Assembly: GCF_047600445.1 (NCBI RefSeq)
Contig: NZ_JASGKT010000002.1
Coordinates: forward strand, 1,240,001 to 1,304,000
Direction of reading: 5' to 3'
From: Piscinibacter sp047600445
Lineage (GTDB): Bacteria; Pseudomonadota; Gammaproteobacteria; Burkholderiales; Burkholderiaceae_C
DNA length: 64,000 nucleotides
Shown piece by piece: positions 7,413 through 14,888 of this stretch; within the stretch, counting starts at the first letter, position 1, and each line of letters starts with the position of its first letter. The translations under genes were made by a program, and so were the position numbers. The notes beneath the pieces were generated by a model. The model was not told the origin of the DNA and did no database searches. It was given only the letters and a program-made list of their open reading frames with translations.

Positions 7413-8732
7413 ATGAGCTTGTCCGCCGACTTCGCGCGCTCGCTGCTGGCCGGGTTCGGCGACGCATATCCGCATCTGCTGCGCGTGGCCCAGCGCAGCA
7501 CCGGCTGCCGCGACGCGGCGCGCGACCTGGTGCACGATGCCTGGTTGCGCCTGGCCGAGCAGGAGCGCGGCGCGGCGCAGCCTGCGGCCGGCGAAGAGCG
7601 GGCCCCGCGCGATGCCGCCGCCTATCTGGCCACGCTGGCGCGCCACCTCGCGCTGGACCACCGGCGCCGCGACCACCTGCTGGCCGACTGCCTGCGCGAT
7701 GCCGCGGCCCTGCGGCAGGCCGCGCCACCGCAGGTACCCGATGCCGCCGAGCACCTGATGTACCGCCAGGCCCTGGCCGCGCTGGAGCAGGCCCTGGCCG
7801 GCCTGCCCGAGCGCGCGCGTGCCGCCTTCGTCGACCACCACGTGCACGGCGAGCCGCAGGCCGACATCGCGCGCCGCCGCGGCGTGGCGCTGAACACCAT
7901 AGAGCGCGATCTGATGCAGGCGCGCGCCTGCATCGAAGACGCGCTGCATCGCTGGCGCGGCACCGTCCCCGGCGCGGCGCGCCCGGCCGCCGGCCGGCGC
8001 CGCAGCCTCGCGGCCCTGCTGGGCGTGGCGGGGCTGGGCGGCGCCGGGCTGCTGGCGTGGCGGCAGTGGAGCGTGTACCGGGCCGATGCCGTGCAATGGC
8101 AGGCCACGCTCGCAAGCGGCCGGGGCCAACTGACGCGCCACACCCTGCCCGACGGCAGCGTGCTGCAGCTCGACGCCGAAAGCCGTGCCGACGTGCGCCT
8201 GCTGGGTGGCTCGCGCCGCGTCAGCCTGCTCGAAGGCGCGGCCTTCTTCGCCGTGGCGCGCGACGAAGCGCGACCCTTCGTCGTGCAGGCGGGCGCGGTG
8301 CGCATCACCGTGCTGGGCACGCGCTTCGGCGTGGAGCGCGTGCCGCTGCGCGACGAGGTGCTGGTGCAGGTGGAATCCGGCCGCGTGCGCGTGGAGCCCG
8401 GCGCCGGCGAGCCGGCGCGCGAGCTGGGCGCGGGCGAGGCGCTGCGCGTGCATGCCGGCGGCCGCGCCGAGAGCGAGTCGCTGCACGGCGACGCCGCGCC
8501 GTGGCGGCAGGGCGAGATCGTGCTGGCCGGCGCCACACTGGGCGAGGCGCTGCAACGCCTGGCGCGCTACGCACCGCGTGCCGCCACCGCGAGCGCGCAG
8601 GCCGCGCGGCTGCCGGTGAGCGGGCGCATCCGCATCGCGCAGGCCGGCGAGTGGCTGGCGGCGCTGCCGCTGGCGCTGCCGGTGCGCCTGCTCAGGCGCG
8701 CCGACGGTGGCGTGCACATCGAGAGCCTGTAG
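7413..8732 (+). CDS. Hybrid ECF sigma factor / FecR-like transducer (fused)
   Basis: One 439-residue protein joins two partners that are normally separate in cell-surface signalling. Residues 10-85 resemble ECF sigma region 2 and 115-178 region 4 (AFVDHHVHGEPQADIARRRG, then a recognition helix). A basic linker GRRR precedes one transmembrane helix (about 199-215). Residues 232-325 form the periplasmic FecR domain (LPDGSVLQLDAESRADV; FVVQAGAVRITVLGTRFGV). The C-terminus (366-438) resembles the DUF4974/STN-like end of FecR. The cytoplasmic DUF4880 anti-sigma helix bundle of ordinary FecR is absent. IutY of Pseudomonas putida is, as I recall, a characterised hybrid of this type. A Fur box precedes it and its receptor gene follows. 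The ATG at 7413 is chosen because the earlier in-frame start lies inside the Fur box. Known: family roles. Inferred: release of the sigma part by proteolysis. Confidence 0.85.
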   Translation: MSLSADFARSLLAGFGDAYPHLLRVAQRSTGCRDAARDLVHDAWLRLAEQERGAAQPAAGEERAPRDAAAYLATLARHLALDHRRRDHLLADCLRDAAALRQAAPPQVPDAAEHLMYRQALAALEQALAGLPERARAAFVDHHVHGEPQADIARRRGVALNTIERDLMQARACIEDALHRWRGTVPGAARPAAGRRRSLAALLGVAGLGGAGLLAWRQWSVYRADAVQWQATLASGRGQLTRHTLPDGSVLQLDAESRADVRLLGGSRRVSLLEGAAFFAVARDEARPFVVQAGAVRITVLGTRFGVERVPLRDEVLVQVESGRVRVEPGAGEPARELGAGEALRVHAGGRAESESLHGDAAPWRQGEIVLAGATLGEALQRLARYAPRAATASAQAARLPVSGRIRIAQAGEWLAALPLALPVRLLRRADGGVHIESL

Positions 8733-8736
8733 GGCA

Positions 8737-8771
8737 GGGGGATTTTTCAGGGTCCGGCCGCGCCGTTCGTC
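8737..8771 (+). promoter_or_regulatory. Candidate FecI-type (ECF) promoter of the receptor gene
   Basis: A G-rich/T-run element (GGGGGATTTTT, ending 8747) is followed about 20 nt later by CGTC at 8768-8771. This resembles -35/-10 elements of FecI-family promoters before TonB receptor genes. It lies between the sigma/FecR fusion and its receptor. The assignment is by pattern memory only. Confidence 0.4.
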
Positions 8772-8797
8772 AAGGAAGGAAGAGCCCCTTCTTCCTT
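8772..8797 (+). other. Hairpin in the leader of the TonB receptor gene
   Basis: AAGGAA (8772-8777) pairs with TTCCTT (8792-8797) and GAAG (8779-8782) with CTTC (8788-8791), leaving one bulged G. This would fold a purine-rich segment in the receptor 5' leader. Its role is unknown. Confidence 0.35.
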
Positions 8798-8819
8798 TCC
8801 ATTCCAGGACGACGACGCC

Positions 8820-11219
8820 ATGACCCCTCCGACCTCCCGCCGGCATGCGCTGGCCCTGGCCGCCTACGGCCTCGCGCTGGCGCTGCACATGCCGGTGGCA
8901 TCCGCCCAGCAGGCGCCCTTCGACATCGCCGCCCAGCCTCTGGCCACGGCGCTCGACCAGTTCGCGCGCCAGGCGGGGCTGCAACTGGTGTTCTCGCCCG
9001 CGCTCGCGCAAGGGCGCCAGGCACCCGCCGTGCAGGGCACGCGCGACGTGCGTCAGGCGCTCGACGAACTGCTGCGTGGCTCGGGGCTGGCCGGGCGCAT
9101 CGAGGGCGGCACGCTGACGGTGGCGCCGCTGGCCAAGGAGCCGGCCGAGGCGACGCTGCCGGCGGTGAAGGTGACGGCGCAGCCCGAGCGCAGCGGCTCG
9201 ACCGAAGGCACCGGCTCGTACACCACGCGCAGTACCGAGGTGGCCACCGGCCTGAACCTCTCGTTGCGCGAGACGCCGCAGTCGGTGACGGTGATCACGC
9301 GCGAGCGGATGGACGACGGAGGCACCAACACCCTGGTCGATGTCGCCGCCCAGGCACCCGGCATCTCGATCATCGCCTCGGGAGCGTCGGTGGGCGGTTT
9401 CGCGTCCCTGTATGCACGCGGCTACGAGGTGAAGAACTTCATGCTCGATGGCGTGCCCGTGCCCACGTGGGCCATCGCGGCTTATGCCTTTCAGGGCCTG
9501 AGCTACCTCGATTCGGCCGTGTACGACTCGGTGGCCGTGGTGCGTGGGGCCACGGGCCTGTTGGCTGGCGCGGGCGACCCCTCGGCCACCGTGGCGCTGG
9601 CGCGCAAGCGGCCCACGCCCGAGTTCCAGGCCTCGCTGTCACAGTCGCTCGGCACCTGGCGGCAGCGCCGCACCCTGGGCGACGCGGGCGGGCCGCTGAA
9701 CGAGGCCGGCACGCTGCGTGGCCGTGTGGTGGGCGTCTATGAAGCCGGGCATGGCTGGAAGGAAGGCTATGGCTACGACAAATACACGGGCTACGCCGTG
9801 CTGGAGGCTGACTTGTCCAGCCGCACCCTGGCCACGCTGGCGCTGGAGTTCGGCGGCGACCATGGTCGTGGTGCCGGGCCGTACATGGGCTATGCGTTGT
9901 CGGATGTGAACGGCGACCCGACGGGCTTCGGCCGCAGCGACAGCGCCGTGACCGACTGGAGCTTCTACCGGGACCGCCGCATCGCCCTGACGGCGGCGCT
10001 GGAGCACCGCTTCAACGACGACTGGCAGGTCAAGCTGGCCTACAACCGTAACCAGGTGAAGGACAACATGCACTATGGGCTGGCGGGAGACTGGCCCGAG
10101 CCGGACGGCACGGTCCCTCTGCATCTGCGCAGCTACCGCCGCAAGAACGACGTGGATTCGCTGAGCCTCAAGGCGGATGGCCGCTACGAGCTGTGGGGCC
10201 GCAAGCACGAAGTCACCCTGGGCTTCAATGGCGCCTGGGCCAAACAGAAAACGCCGGTGTTCCATGTGGACCTGGACAACCTCGTCGACGTCTATACCTG
10301 GAACCGCCAGTTTCCCCAGCCGGACTGGACTGCCTTCGATGAGCCGGGTGGTATCGACAAGGTGGGCCAGTACGGTTTCTGGGCCGCGACCCGCTTGCGC
10401 GCGACCGATCAGTTGTCCGTTCTGGCCGGAGCGCGCTGGACCGCCTGGCGCTCGCGCAGCCTGGATGCGGCGGGGGTGATGACCGACGACCGCAAGGAAA
10501 ACGGTGTTCTCACGCCTTACGTGGGCGTGATGTACGACCTCACGCCGGGCATTTCCGCCTATGCCAGCTACACCACCATCTTCAACCCGCAGTCCAGCCG
10601 AGACGTGAACGGCCGCCTGCTCGACCCCGAGACCGGCAAGAACATCGAGGCCGGCATCAAGGGCGAATGGTTCGGCGGCCGCCTGAACGCCAGCGCAGCG
10701 GTGTTCCAGGTGAAAAAGAACAACCTGGCCGTGCTGGACGACGGCAACCTGACCCCCGGCGGGGACGACGCCTACCGCGCCGAAGACGACACCCGGGGCC
10801 GCGGCTGGGAGGTGGAGCTGGCGGGCGAGCCGCTGCCCGGCTGGCGTGTGCAGGGCGGCTACACCCGCATGGTCTTGCGCGACAGCGGCGGCCTGCGCCT
10901 GGCCAATGACCAGCCCAAGCACCTGTTCAAGCTGTTCACCACCTGGACGCCCGCCGGCCTGAACCAGTTGACGGTAGGCGGCGGCGTGACCTGGCAGAGC
11001 GCGACCTTCACCGATTGGGTGGACGAGTCGTGGCGCGAGCTCTACACGCAGAAGAGCTACGCCGTGGTCAACCTGATGGCGCGTTATGCCTTCAGCGAGC
11101 CTTGGACGCTGACGCTGAACTTCAACAATGTCTTCGACAAGGCCTACCGCACCGACATGGCATGGCACGAATACGGCCCGCCGCGCAATCTCCAGGCAAC
11201 GCTGCAGTACAAGTTCTGA
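8820..11219 (+). CDS. TonB-dependent siderophore receptor with N-terminal signalling domain
   Basis: Outer-membrane ferric-siderophore transporter and signal receiver of the FpvA/FhuE/FecA type, 799 residues. It has a signal peptide (about 1-29, ending ASA-QQ) and an STN signalling domain (about 33-100, DIAAQPLATALDQFARQAG). The plug domain runs about 130-245 and includes LRETPQSVTVITRERMDD, typical of siderophore receptors. A 22-strand barrel ends in Phe (ATLQYKF). The STN domain is the partner that contacts FecR-like periplasmic domains, matching the fused sigma/FecR gene 87 bp upstream. Third codon positions are noticeably less GC-rich than in neighbouring core genes. The substrate cannot be told; a hydroxamate or pyoverdine-like siderophore is a guess from the family. 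Confidence 0.93.
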   Translation: MTPPTSRRHALALAAYGLALALHMPVASAQQAPFDIAAQPLATALDQFARQAGLQLVFSPALAQGRQAPAVQGTRDVRQALDELLRGSGLAGRIEGGTLTVAPLAKEPAEATLPAVKVTAQPERSGSTEGTGSYTTRSTEVATGLNLSLRETPQSVTVITRERMDDGGTNTLVDVAAQAPGISIIASGASVGGFASLYARGYEVKNFMLDGVPVPTWAIAAYAFQGLSYLDSAVYDSVAVVRGATGLLAGAGDPSATVALARKRPTPEFQASLSQSLGTWRQRRTLGDAGGPLNEAGTLRGRVVGVYEAGHGWKEGYGYDKYTGYAVLEADLSSRTLATLALEFGGDHGRGAGPYMGYALSDVNGDPTGFGRSDSAVTDWSFYRDRRIALTAALEHRFNDDWQVKLAYNRNQVKDNMHYGLAGDWPEPDGTVPLHLRSYRRKNDVDSLSLKADGRYELWGRKHEVTLGFNGAWAKQKTPVFHVDLDNLVDVYTWNRQFPQPDWTAFDEPGGIDKVGQYGFWAATRLRATDQLSVLAGARWTAWRSRSLDAAGVMTDDRKENGVLTPYVGVMYDLTPGISAYASYTTIFNPQSSRDVNGRLLDPETGKNIEAGIKGEWFGGRLNASAAVFQVKKNNLAVLDDGNLTPGGDDAYRAEDDTRGRGWEVELAGEPLPGWRVQGGYTRMVLRDSGGLRLANDQPKHLFKLFTTWTPAGLNQLTVGGGVTWQSATFTDWVDESWRELYTQKSYAVVNLMARYAFSEPWTLTLNFNNVFDKAYRTDMAWHEYGPPRNLQATLQYKF

Positions 11220-11298
11220 CGCGGGGCGGGCTCACACCGCCCGCCTCCGAAACCCGGGCTGTGGCATGCTGCGGCCAGCGAGTTGCCCTGGATCCATC

Positions 11299-11523
11299 AT
11301 GTCGCTACCCGTCGAAGACCTTGCAGCACAAGCATTGAGCCTGCCGCCCGAAGACCGGGCCTTGCTGCTGGAGCGGCTGATCGCCAGCTTCGAGCCCAAG
11401 TCGCCAGCCCAGGAGGCATGGTTCAAGCTGGCCCAGCGCCGCCGCGAGGACGTCCGTGGCGGCCGGGTGCAGATGGTTCCCGGTGACGAAGCGCTCGCGC
11501 GGGTAAGGGCACGCCTGGCGTGA
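11299..11523 (+). CDS. Addiction-module antitoxin (Unstab_antitox / RelB-like)
   Basis: A 74-residue acidic/helical protein matching the short antitoxin family (TIGR02574 / PF09720 type): LSLPPEDRALLLERLIASFE followed by AWFKLAQRRREDVRGGRVQMVPGDEALARVRARL. Such proteins bind and neutralise a ParE/RelE toxin and autorepress the operon. The gene overlaps the downstream toxin gene by the GTGA arrangement. The start ATG at 11299 gives the normal family length. It lies just after the siderophore receptor, within the probable accessory insert. Confidence 0.85.
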   Translation: MSLPVEDLAAQALSLPPEDRALLLERLIASFEPKSPAQEAWFKLAQRRREDVRGGRVQMVPGDEALARVRARLA

Positions 11524-11813
11524 GTTACTGGATCCACCCCGAGGCCGAAGCCGAGTTGGGTGATGCTGCCGTCTATTACGCCAGGCATGCCAGCCTGTCC
11601 ATCGCGCAAGCGTTCCTTGCCGAGTTCGAGCGGGTGCGAGACCTGCTCGTCGAGAACCAGCAACGTGGCCCACACGGCGAGTTCGGATTTCGCGTGTACC
11701 ACTTCGATCGTTTTCCCTACACCGTGATCTACGACGAAGGTCCACGCGGACCGGAGATCTACGCCGTAGCGCATCAGCGTCAGGAGCCGGGCTACTGGCT
11801 GGAGCGCGCCTAG
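11520..11813 (+). CDS. ParE/RelE superfamily toxin
   Basis: A 97-residue toxin of the RelE/ParE fold. Family features are the N-terminal helical hairpin (EAEAELGDAAVYYARHASL ... AFLAEFERVRDLL) and the C-terminal strands FRVYHFDRFPYTVIYDEG and PEIYAVAHQRQEPGYW. Members either cleave ribosome-bound mRNA (RelE) or poison DNA gyrase (ParE); the Tyr/His/Arg pattern does not let me decide. The start is GTG at 11520, overlapping the antitoxin stop, so toxin translation depends on antitoxin translation. Confidence 0.87.
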   Translation: MSYWIHPEAEAELGDAAVYYARHASLSIAQAFLAEFERVRDLLVENQQRGPHGEFGFRVYHFDRFPYTVIYDEGPRGPEIYAVAHQRQEPGYWLERA

Positions 11814-11849
11814 CCGCGCTCCGACGGCGTTGACGGCAGTGATCGTCTC

Positions 11850-13250
11850 TTAAACCACCCGCCCCGGATTCATCCGCCCCTGCGGGTCGAGCGCGCCCTT
11901 GACCGCGCGCATCAGCTTCAGCGCCACCGGCGACTTGCGCTGCGCCAGTTCGTCGCGCTTGAGCGCGCCGATGCCGTGCTCGGCCGAGATCGAGCCGCCG
12001 TGCGCCGTCACGGCGTCGTAGACGATCCGGTTCACCTCGTGCTCGCGCTCGGCGAGGAAGCGCTCGGCCGGCTCGTCCTCGGGCGCCTGCACGTTGTAGT
12101 GCAGGTTGCCGTCGCCGAGGTGGCCGAAGTCCACCAGGCGCACGCCGGGCACGGCGCGCGCCAGCGCCTCGTCGGTGGCGCGCACGAAGTCCGGGATGCG
12201 CGAGATCGGCACCGAGATGTCGTGCTTGATGTTCAGCCCTTCCAGGCTCTGCGCCAGCGGGATGGATTCGCGCAGGTGCCACATGGCGCGCGACTGCTCC
12301 AGGCTGGCCGCGACGGCGGCATCGCCGATCAGCCCCTTCTCGAAGGCGAGCGCGAGCAGGTCTTCGAAGCGCTGCGCGGCCTCGGCCGCGCCTTCGCTGG
12401 ACGACTGCTCGAGCAGCACCGTCCAGGCCGCGCCCGGCAGTGGCTGCGCCAGTTGCGGGAAGTGCCGGCCCACCAGCTCGAGCGAGAAGCGGTTCATCAC
12501 CTCGAAGCCGGTCAGCGCCGCGCCCAGGCGCTCGCGCGCCAGCGACAGAAAGGCCACGGCCTCGTCGAGCCAGTTCAGCGTGGCCAGCGCCGTGCCGCGC
12601 GTGGCCGGCTGCGGATGCAGCTTCAGCGTCGCCGCGGTGATCACGCCCAGCGTGCCTTCGCTGCCGATGAACAGGTCGCGCAGGTCGTAGCCGGTGTTGT
12701 CCTTGCGCAGGCCCGACAGGCCGTTCCACAGCTCGCCGTCGGCCGTCACCACCTCCAGGCCGAGGCACAGCTCGCGCGCGTTGCCGTAGCGCAGCACCTG
12801 CGTGCCGCCGGCGTTGGTGGCGAGGTTGCCGCCGATGGTGCAACTGCCTTCGGCGGCCAGGCTGAGCGGGAACAGCAGGCCTTGCGCGGCGGCGGCTTCC
12901 TGCACCGATTGCAGCAGGCAGCCGGCCTCGACCGTCATCGCCAGGTTGGCGGCGTCGATCTCGCGCACGCGGTTCAGCCGGCCGAGGTGCAGCAGCACCT
13001 GCGTGCCGCTGTCGTCGGGCACCGAGGCGCCCACCAGACCGGTGTTGCCGCCCTGCGGCACGATGGCGACGCCGAACTCGGCGCAGGCGCGCACCACGGC
13101 GGCGGTCTCCTCGGTGCTGCCGGGGCGCACGACCAGCCGCGCGCGGCCGCGCCAGCGCTTGCGCCAGTCGATCTCGTAGGCCGACAGGTCGCCGCCTTGC
13201 AGCACCTGGGCGCTGCCGACGATGCCGCGCAGCCGTGCCTCCAACGTCAT
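11850..13250 (-). CDS. FAD-binding oxidoreductase (GlcD / D-2-hydroxyacid dehydrogenase family)
   Basis: A 466-residue flavoprotein of the vanillyl-alcohol-oxidase fold that oxidises a D-2-hydroxy acid such as D-lactate, glycolate or D-2-hydroxyglutarate. The FAD_binding_4 domain occupies about residues 35-215 (VPQGGNTGLVGASVPDD; GSCTIGGNLATNAGGTQVLR). The C-terminal FAD-oxidase domain carries VDFGHLGDGNLHYNVQAP with metal-ligand histidines and GSISAEHGIGALKRDEL. The start ATG (13250) overlaps the stop of the DUF2069 gene (ATGA), so they form a two-gene operon. The exact substrate cannot be decided from sequence alone. Confidence 0.88.
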   Translation of the reverse strand: MTLEARLRGIVGSAQVLQGGDLSAYEIDWRKRWRGRARLVVRPGSTEETAAVVRACAEFGVAIVPQGGNTGLVGASVPDDSGTQVLLHLGRLNRVREIDAANLAMTVEAGCLLQSVQEAAAAQGLLFPLSLAAEGSCTIGGNLATNAGGTQVLRYGNARELCLGLEVVTADGELWNGLSGLRKDNTGYDLRDLFIGSEGTLGVITAATLKLHPQPATRGTALATLNWLDEAVAFLSLARERLGAALTGFEVMNRFSLELVGRHFPQLAQPLPGAAWTVLLEQSSSEGAAEAAQRFEDLLALAFEKGLIGDAAVAASLEQSRAMWHLRESIPLAQSLEGLNIKHDISVPISRIPDFVRATDEALARAVPGVRLVDFGHLGDGNLHYNVQAPEDEPAERFLAEREHEVNRIVYDAVTAHGGSISAEHGIGALKRDELAQRKSPVALKLMRAVKGALDPQGRMNPGRVV

Positions 13251-13618
13251 GCTGTGGCCTCCTTGGCGCCGCGCAGTCGCGAACGCACGTGCAGCGCGCA
13301 GGCCGCGAACAGCGCCAGCGCCAGCACGACTTCGAGCAGTGCCAGTTGCGCCGACAGGCCGTGCTCGGTGGTGGCGCGCACCACGCCCTCGGCGAAGTAC
13401 AGCCACACCAGCAGCGACACCCAGCGGTAGGTGTAGAGCCGGCGCTTGAGCAGCCCGGCCAGCGCCAGCGTGAGCGGCAGCACCTTGAGCGCGAGCATGC
13501 CGCCGCCGGTGGGCGCGAGGAACAGCTCCCAGGCGAGGCCCAGGACGATCAGGCCGAGCAGGCTGGCCACCGCGATGCGCTGCGTCCAGGCCACGGCGGG
13601 CGGAAGGGTGTGGTGCAT
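13247..13618 (-). CDS. DUF2069 family membrane protein
   Basis: A small integral membrane protein of 123 residues with four hydrophobic segments (for example IAVASLLGLIVLGLAWELF, LALAGLLKRRLYTYRW, LLEVVLALALFAACAL) and a basic C-terminus. It matches the DUF2069 family by its size and the RRLYTYRWVSLLVWLYFAEG core. Function is unknown. An alternative ATG five codons upstream (13633) cannot be excluded. It is co-oriented and overlapping with the FAD oxidoreductase, and divergent from yihY with only 22 bp between the starts. Confidence 0.85.
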   Translation of the reverse strand: MHHTLPPAVAWTQRIAVASLLGLIVLGLAWELFLAPTGGGMLALKVLPLTLALAGLLKRRLYTYRWVSLLVWLYFAEGVVRATTEHGLSAQLALLEVVLALALFAACALHVRSRLRGAKEATA

Positions 13619-13627
13619 GTCGCTGGC

Positions 13628-13633
13628 TATCAT
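13628..13633 (+). promoter_or_regulatory. -10 box TATCAT for yihY, possible leaderless start
   Basis: TATCAT ends 7 nt before the yihY ATG at 13641, in the 22-bp gap between divergent starts. The -35 would lie inside the DUF2069 coding region and is not evident. Confidence 0.4.
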
Positions 13634-13640
13634 GCCAGCA

Positions 13641-14888
13641 ATGAATCTGCCGACCCGTCTGAAGGCGCGGCTGCCCGAGAGCTGGAGCGAGCGCATCGCG
13701 CTGCTGCTCGAGACGCTGCAGCACTGGCCCTGGCTCGACACGCTGCGCACGCTGCGGCTGCGCTTCCGCGAAGACCACCTCGGCCTGACCGCCAGCAGCC
13801 TGACCTTCACCACGCTGATCTCGCTGGTGCCGCTGGTCACCGTCACGCTGGCGGTGTTCTCGGCCTTCCCGATGTTCGCCTCGTTCCAGGTGGCGCTGCA
13901 GAAGTACTTCCTGCAAAGCCTGGTGCCCGACGGCATCGCCAAGCCGGTGATGGGCGCGCTGACGCAGTTCGCCGCCAAGGCGAGCCGGCTCGGCTCGGTG
14001 GGTCTGGTGTTCCTGGGCTTCTCCGCGCTGGCGCTGATGCTGACCATCGACCGCACGCTCAATGCCATCTGGCGCGTGCGCAACCCGCGCCCTATCGCGC
14101 AGCGCGTGCTGGTCTACTGGGCCGCCGCGACGCTGGGCCCGCTGGTGCTGGGCATCAGCCTGAGCCTGACCTCCTACGTGCTGTCGGCTTCGCGCGGCAT
14201 CGTCGCCGAACTGCCGGGCGGCGTCAGCCTGCTGCTCAACACCATCGAGTTCGCGCTGCTGGCCGGCGGCATGGCGGCGCTGTACCACTACGTGCCCAAC
14301 ACCGCGGTGCGCTGGCGCCACGCGATCGCCGGCGGCGTGTTCGTGGCCATCGGCTTCGAGCTGGCGAAGAAGGGCCTGGCCTGGTACCTGGCCAAGGTGC
14401 CGACCTTCGCGGTGGTGTACGGCGCGTTCGCGACGCTGCCCATCCTGCTGGTGTGGATCTACCTCGGCTGGGTGATCGTGCTGCTGGGCGCGGTGATCGC
14501 CGCCTACGCGCCCAGCCTGCAGATGCGCGTGGCGCGCTGGCCCGACCGCCCCGGCGCGCGGCTCGGCCTCGCGCTGGCGCTGCTCGCCGAGCTGGCGCGC
14601 GCGCGCCAGGGCGAGGCGCGCGGGCTCTCGCTGGCCGAGCTGTCGGAGACGCTGCGCGTCGATCCGCTGCAGGCCGAGCCCATCGTCGACGCGCTGGTGG
14701 AGATGGACTGGCTGGGGCGCCTGGACGAAGCCGACGCGGCGCGCCACGTGCTGCTGGTCGATCCGGCCGCGACACCGGCCGCGCCGCTGCTGGCGCAGAT
14801 GCTGCTGGAGCCCTCGCCCGAGCTGCGCGCTTTCCGCGAGCGCGCCGGCTTCGACCGCCTCACGCTGGCGGAGCTGCTGCCGGGCTGA
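13641..14888 (+). CDS. yihY: YihY family inner membrane protein
   Basis: A 415-residue inner-membrane protein of the YihY/virulence factor BrkB family (formerly called RNase BN). Six transmembrane helices lie in about residues 40-300, with the family segment DHLGLTASSLTFTTLISLVPLV near 45 and TFAVVYGAFATLPILLVWIY near 255. A soluble C-terminal region (about 305-415) looks like a winged-helix fold (LSLAELSETLRVDPLQAEPIVDALVEMDWL). The function is not established. Its last 29 bp overlap the 3' end of the convergent diguanylate cyclase gene. Confidence 0.9.
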   Translation: MNLPTRLKARLPESWSERIALLLETLQHWPWLDTLRTLRLRFREDHLGLTASSLTFTTLISLVPLVTVTLAVFSAFPMFASFQVALQKYFLQSLVPDGIAKPVMGALTQFAAKASRLGSVGLVFLGFSALALMLTIDRTLNAIWRVRNPRPIAQRVLVYWAAATLGPLVLGISLSLTSYVLSASRGIVAELPGGVSLLLNTIEFALLAGGMAALYHYVPNTAVRWRHAIAGGVFVAIGFELAKKGLAWYLAKVPTFAVVYGAFATLPILLVWIYLGWVIVLLGAVIAAYAPSLQMRVARWPDRPGARLGLALALLAELARARQGEARGLSLAELSETLRVDPLQAEPIVDALVEMDWLGRLDEADAARHVLLVDPAATPAAPLLAQMLLEPSPELRAFRERAGFDRLTLAELLPG

